A stretch of DNA of 5,327 nt, taken from NCBI GenBank assembly GCA_903928275.1, contig CAIYQJ010000007.1, positions 1-5,327 of the forward strand. The letters are read 5' to 3'. Positions 5,062 to 5,327 of this stretch are shown here, in pieces. Below the pieces are notes generated by a model. That model was not told the origin of the DNA. It ran no database searches and worked only from the letters and a program-made list of their open reading frames with translations. The translations under genes were made by a program, and so were the position numbers. Position 1 is the stretch's first letter; the number at the start of each line of letters is the position of its first letter. This DNA comes from an uncultured Chloroflexota bacterium (GTDB taxonomy: Bacteria > Chloroflexota > Limnocylindria > Limnocylindrales > CSP1-4).

Positions 5062-5327
5062 ATGGCGCGACGTAACGAGATCGGCACCGCCGTCATCGGC
5101 AGCGGGTTCATCGGGACCGTGCACGTCGAGGCGCTCCGCCGGATCGGCGTCCGCGTCATCGGGCTCCTCGAGTCCTCGCCCGAGCTCGGGTCGCAGCGGG
5201 CCGCGGCGCTCGGCCTGTCCAGGGCCTACACGGACCTCGCCGAGCTCCTCGCCGACGATGCCGTGCAGGTCGTCCACGTCACCTCCCCCAACGAGCTCCA
5301 CCACCCGCAGGTCAAGGCGATCCTCGC
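5062..5327 (+). CDS. Gfo/Idh/MocA-family oxidoreductase, N-terminal fragment (cut by window end)
   Basis: The first 88 residues of a second member of the family, running off the window. Visible are the Rossmann motif GSGFIG (13-18), a second strand ending GLLES (34-38) with an acidic residue where the other Gfo protein has SRS, suggesting NAD rather than NADP, then the AAALGLSRAYTDLAELLAD helix-turn (47-65) and the family TSPNELHHP motif (74-82). The EKP motif and catalytic Asp/His lie beyond the end. The start is ATG 5062; an ATG at 5050 would add MPPP, and a GTG at 5020 would add 14 residues. It is divergent from the ROK gene, the classic regulator-target arrangement, so it is the best candidate first gene of a ROK-controlled operon. 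Substrate unknown. Confidence 0.85.
   Translation, partial: MARRNEIGTAVIGSGFIGTVHVEALRRIGVRVIGLLESSPELGSQRAAALGLSRAYTDLAELLADDAVQVVHVTSPNELHHPQVKAIL

Overview
The window is about 70% GC, with dense gene packing, several GTG starts and strong G/C bias at third codon positions. This fits a high-GC bacterium such as an actinobacterium or a Chloroflexota lineage. I cannot name the taxon from sequence alone. No RNA gene, transposase, integrase, CRISPR array or long repeat is visible.

Layout: (1) Positions 1-232 hold the C-terminal end of a KDPG/KHG aldolase (Eda family), cut by the window edge. (2) 266-1366 is a PfkB-family 2-keto-3-deoxygluconate (KDG) kinase. (3) 1491-2249 is a short-chain dehydrogenase/reductase (SDR) that resembles the 2-keto-3-deoxy-L-fuconate dehydrogenase/DHRS6 group. 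(4) 2334-3539 is a complete Gfo/Idh/MocA oxidoreductase. All four read on the + strand. (5) 3600-4946 on the - strand is a ROK-family repressor, convergent with (4). (6) From 5062 to the window end is the N-terminus of a second Gfo/Idh/MocA oxidoreductase, divergent from the ROK gene.

Together the genes look like a sugar-acid catabolic cluster. KDG kinase makes KDPG, and the aldolase splits it into pyruvate and glyceraldehyde-3-phosphate, which is the lower half of hexuronate, pectin or gluconate degradation. The SDR and the two Gfo/Idh/MocA enzymes probably oxidise or epimerise incoming sugars or 2-keto-3-deoxy acids. The ROK protein is the obvious candidate local regulator. The actual sugar cannot be read from the sequence.

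The regulatory content is more distinctive than the genes. Three likely -10 elements share the form TAGRATG: one upstream of each Gfo gene and one upstream of the ROK gene. The ROK -10 lies so close to its GTG that the mRNA may be leaderless. The 115-bp divergent region also holds a small perfect palindrome (GGAC-TTTT-GTCC), a candidate operator. I see a plausible, fairly ordinary carbohydrate-acid locus and no clear evidence of a wholly new system.
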